Below, in pieces: positions 6,225-6,561 of a stretch of DNA of 6,561 nucleotides (its first letter is position 1; every line of letters starts with the position of its first letter). The position numbers and the translations under genes were made by a program. The stretch is taken from the NCBI GenBank assembly GCA_938039225.1, contig CALHVH010000243.1, positions 1-6,561 on the forward strand. Reading direction: 5' to 3'. The notes under the pieces were generated by a model, which did no database searches, was not told the DNA's origin, and saw only the letters and a program-made list of their open reading frames with translations. Origin of the DNA: an uncultured Gammaproteobacteria bacterium (GTDB lineage: Bacteria; Pseudomonadota; Gammaproteobacteria; Steroidobacterales; JABDMI01).

Positions 6225-6561
6225 ATGCGCAGTATAAAAAAACTAATAAAACTGATTTTCTTTTTAGCAGCGCTCATTGCTATTGTCATTGCAGTTGGTG
6301 TGTATTTTCCTGCTCCCAAAGCTCCCGATGTTGGCTTTAAGGACGTCATGTTGATTCAAGACGTCAATATTATTGACATTGAATCAGGACAAGTTTTAGC
6401 TAATCAAAATGTATTGATTGATGAAGGGAGAATTATCAATATCTCGCAAGACAATATTCGTCCTAAAGATACCCTGACAATAATTATTGAAGGTACCGAT
6501 AAATACCTTATCCCTGGTTTATGGGATATGCATAGTCAATCGATAAAACGGTCTCCATATA
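6225..6561 (+). CDS. Membrane-anchored amidohydrolase-family protein, N-terminus only
   Basis: The frame is open to the right edge, giving 112 residues. A basic start (R2, K5, K6, K9) and one hydrophobic segment (about 10-28) form an uncleaved signal anchor or signal peptide, so the rest lies outside the cytoplasm. Residues 41-98 have the beta-sandwich pattern that precedes the barrel of amidohydrolases: a strand with DVNIID, NVLIDEGRI, then the strand entering the barrel in LIPGLWDMH. The family normally continues with the metal-binding HxH; here the reading is H103-S104-Q105, so the second His is Gln. Substrate class (imidazolonepropionase-like, dipeptidase-like or other) cannot be told from this fragment. 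GGA at 6216-6218 sits 6 nt before ATG 6225, which favours that start. An adjacent in-frame ATG at 6222 is the alternative and would add one Met. Confidence 0.75.
   Translation, partial: MRSIKKLIKLIFFLAALIAIVIAVGVYFPAPKAPDVGFKDVMLIQDVNIIDIESGQVLANQNVLIDEGRIINISQDNIRPKDTLTIIIEGTDKYLIPGLWDMHSQSIKRSPY

Overview
The window looks like ordinary chromosomal DNA from an AT-rich marine gammaproteobacterium, most likely Alteromonadales (Colwellia, Glaciecola or Thalassotalea-like). This placement is an inference. It rests on low GC, a consensus CRP site, a secreted S8 protease with tandem PPC domains, a TraB/GumN lipoprotein, a stand-alone ThiE and a HemL of gammaproteobacterial type. No mobile element, CRISPR array, tRNA or rRNA was recognised.

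Layout. Positions 1-2105 (minus strand) hold a large secreted subtilisin-family protease that starts at a TTG codon and runs off the left edge of the window. Positions 2106-2454 are a divergent intergenic region with a perfect-core CRP site (2346-2361), a 7-bp inverted repeat and only weak promoter candidates. On the plus strand a tight three-gene cluster follows: a class II aldolase/adducin-fold protein (2455-3030), a TraB/GumN-family lipoprotein (3069-4040) and thiamine-phosphate synthase ThiE (4041-4700). The gaps are 38 and 0 nt. After 149 nt with a plausible promoter comes hemL (4850-6121). After a further ~100 nt comes the membrane-anchored N-terminus of an amidohydrolase-family protein (6225 to the right edge).

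How the genes relate. thiE (thiamine) and hemL (5-aminolevulinate for haem) are cofactor-biosynthesis housekeeping genes, but they catalyse unrelated steps. The aldolase-like and TraB/GumN proteins share the thiE transcript by spacing, with no obvious shared pathway. The protease is transcribed away from all of these. The CRP site lies between the divergent genes and could link one or both sides to carbon status.

I do not see a clear undescribed multi-gene system. The points most worth a second look are the CRP site, the amidohydrolase whose usual HxH metal motif reads H-S-Q, the Asp-Asn swap at the ThiE metal/diphosphate site, the Asp at the catalytic-acid position of the aldolase-like protein, and the TTG start of the protease.
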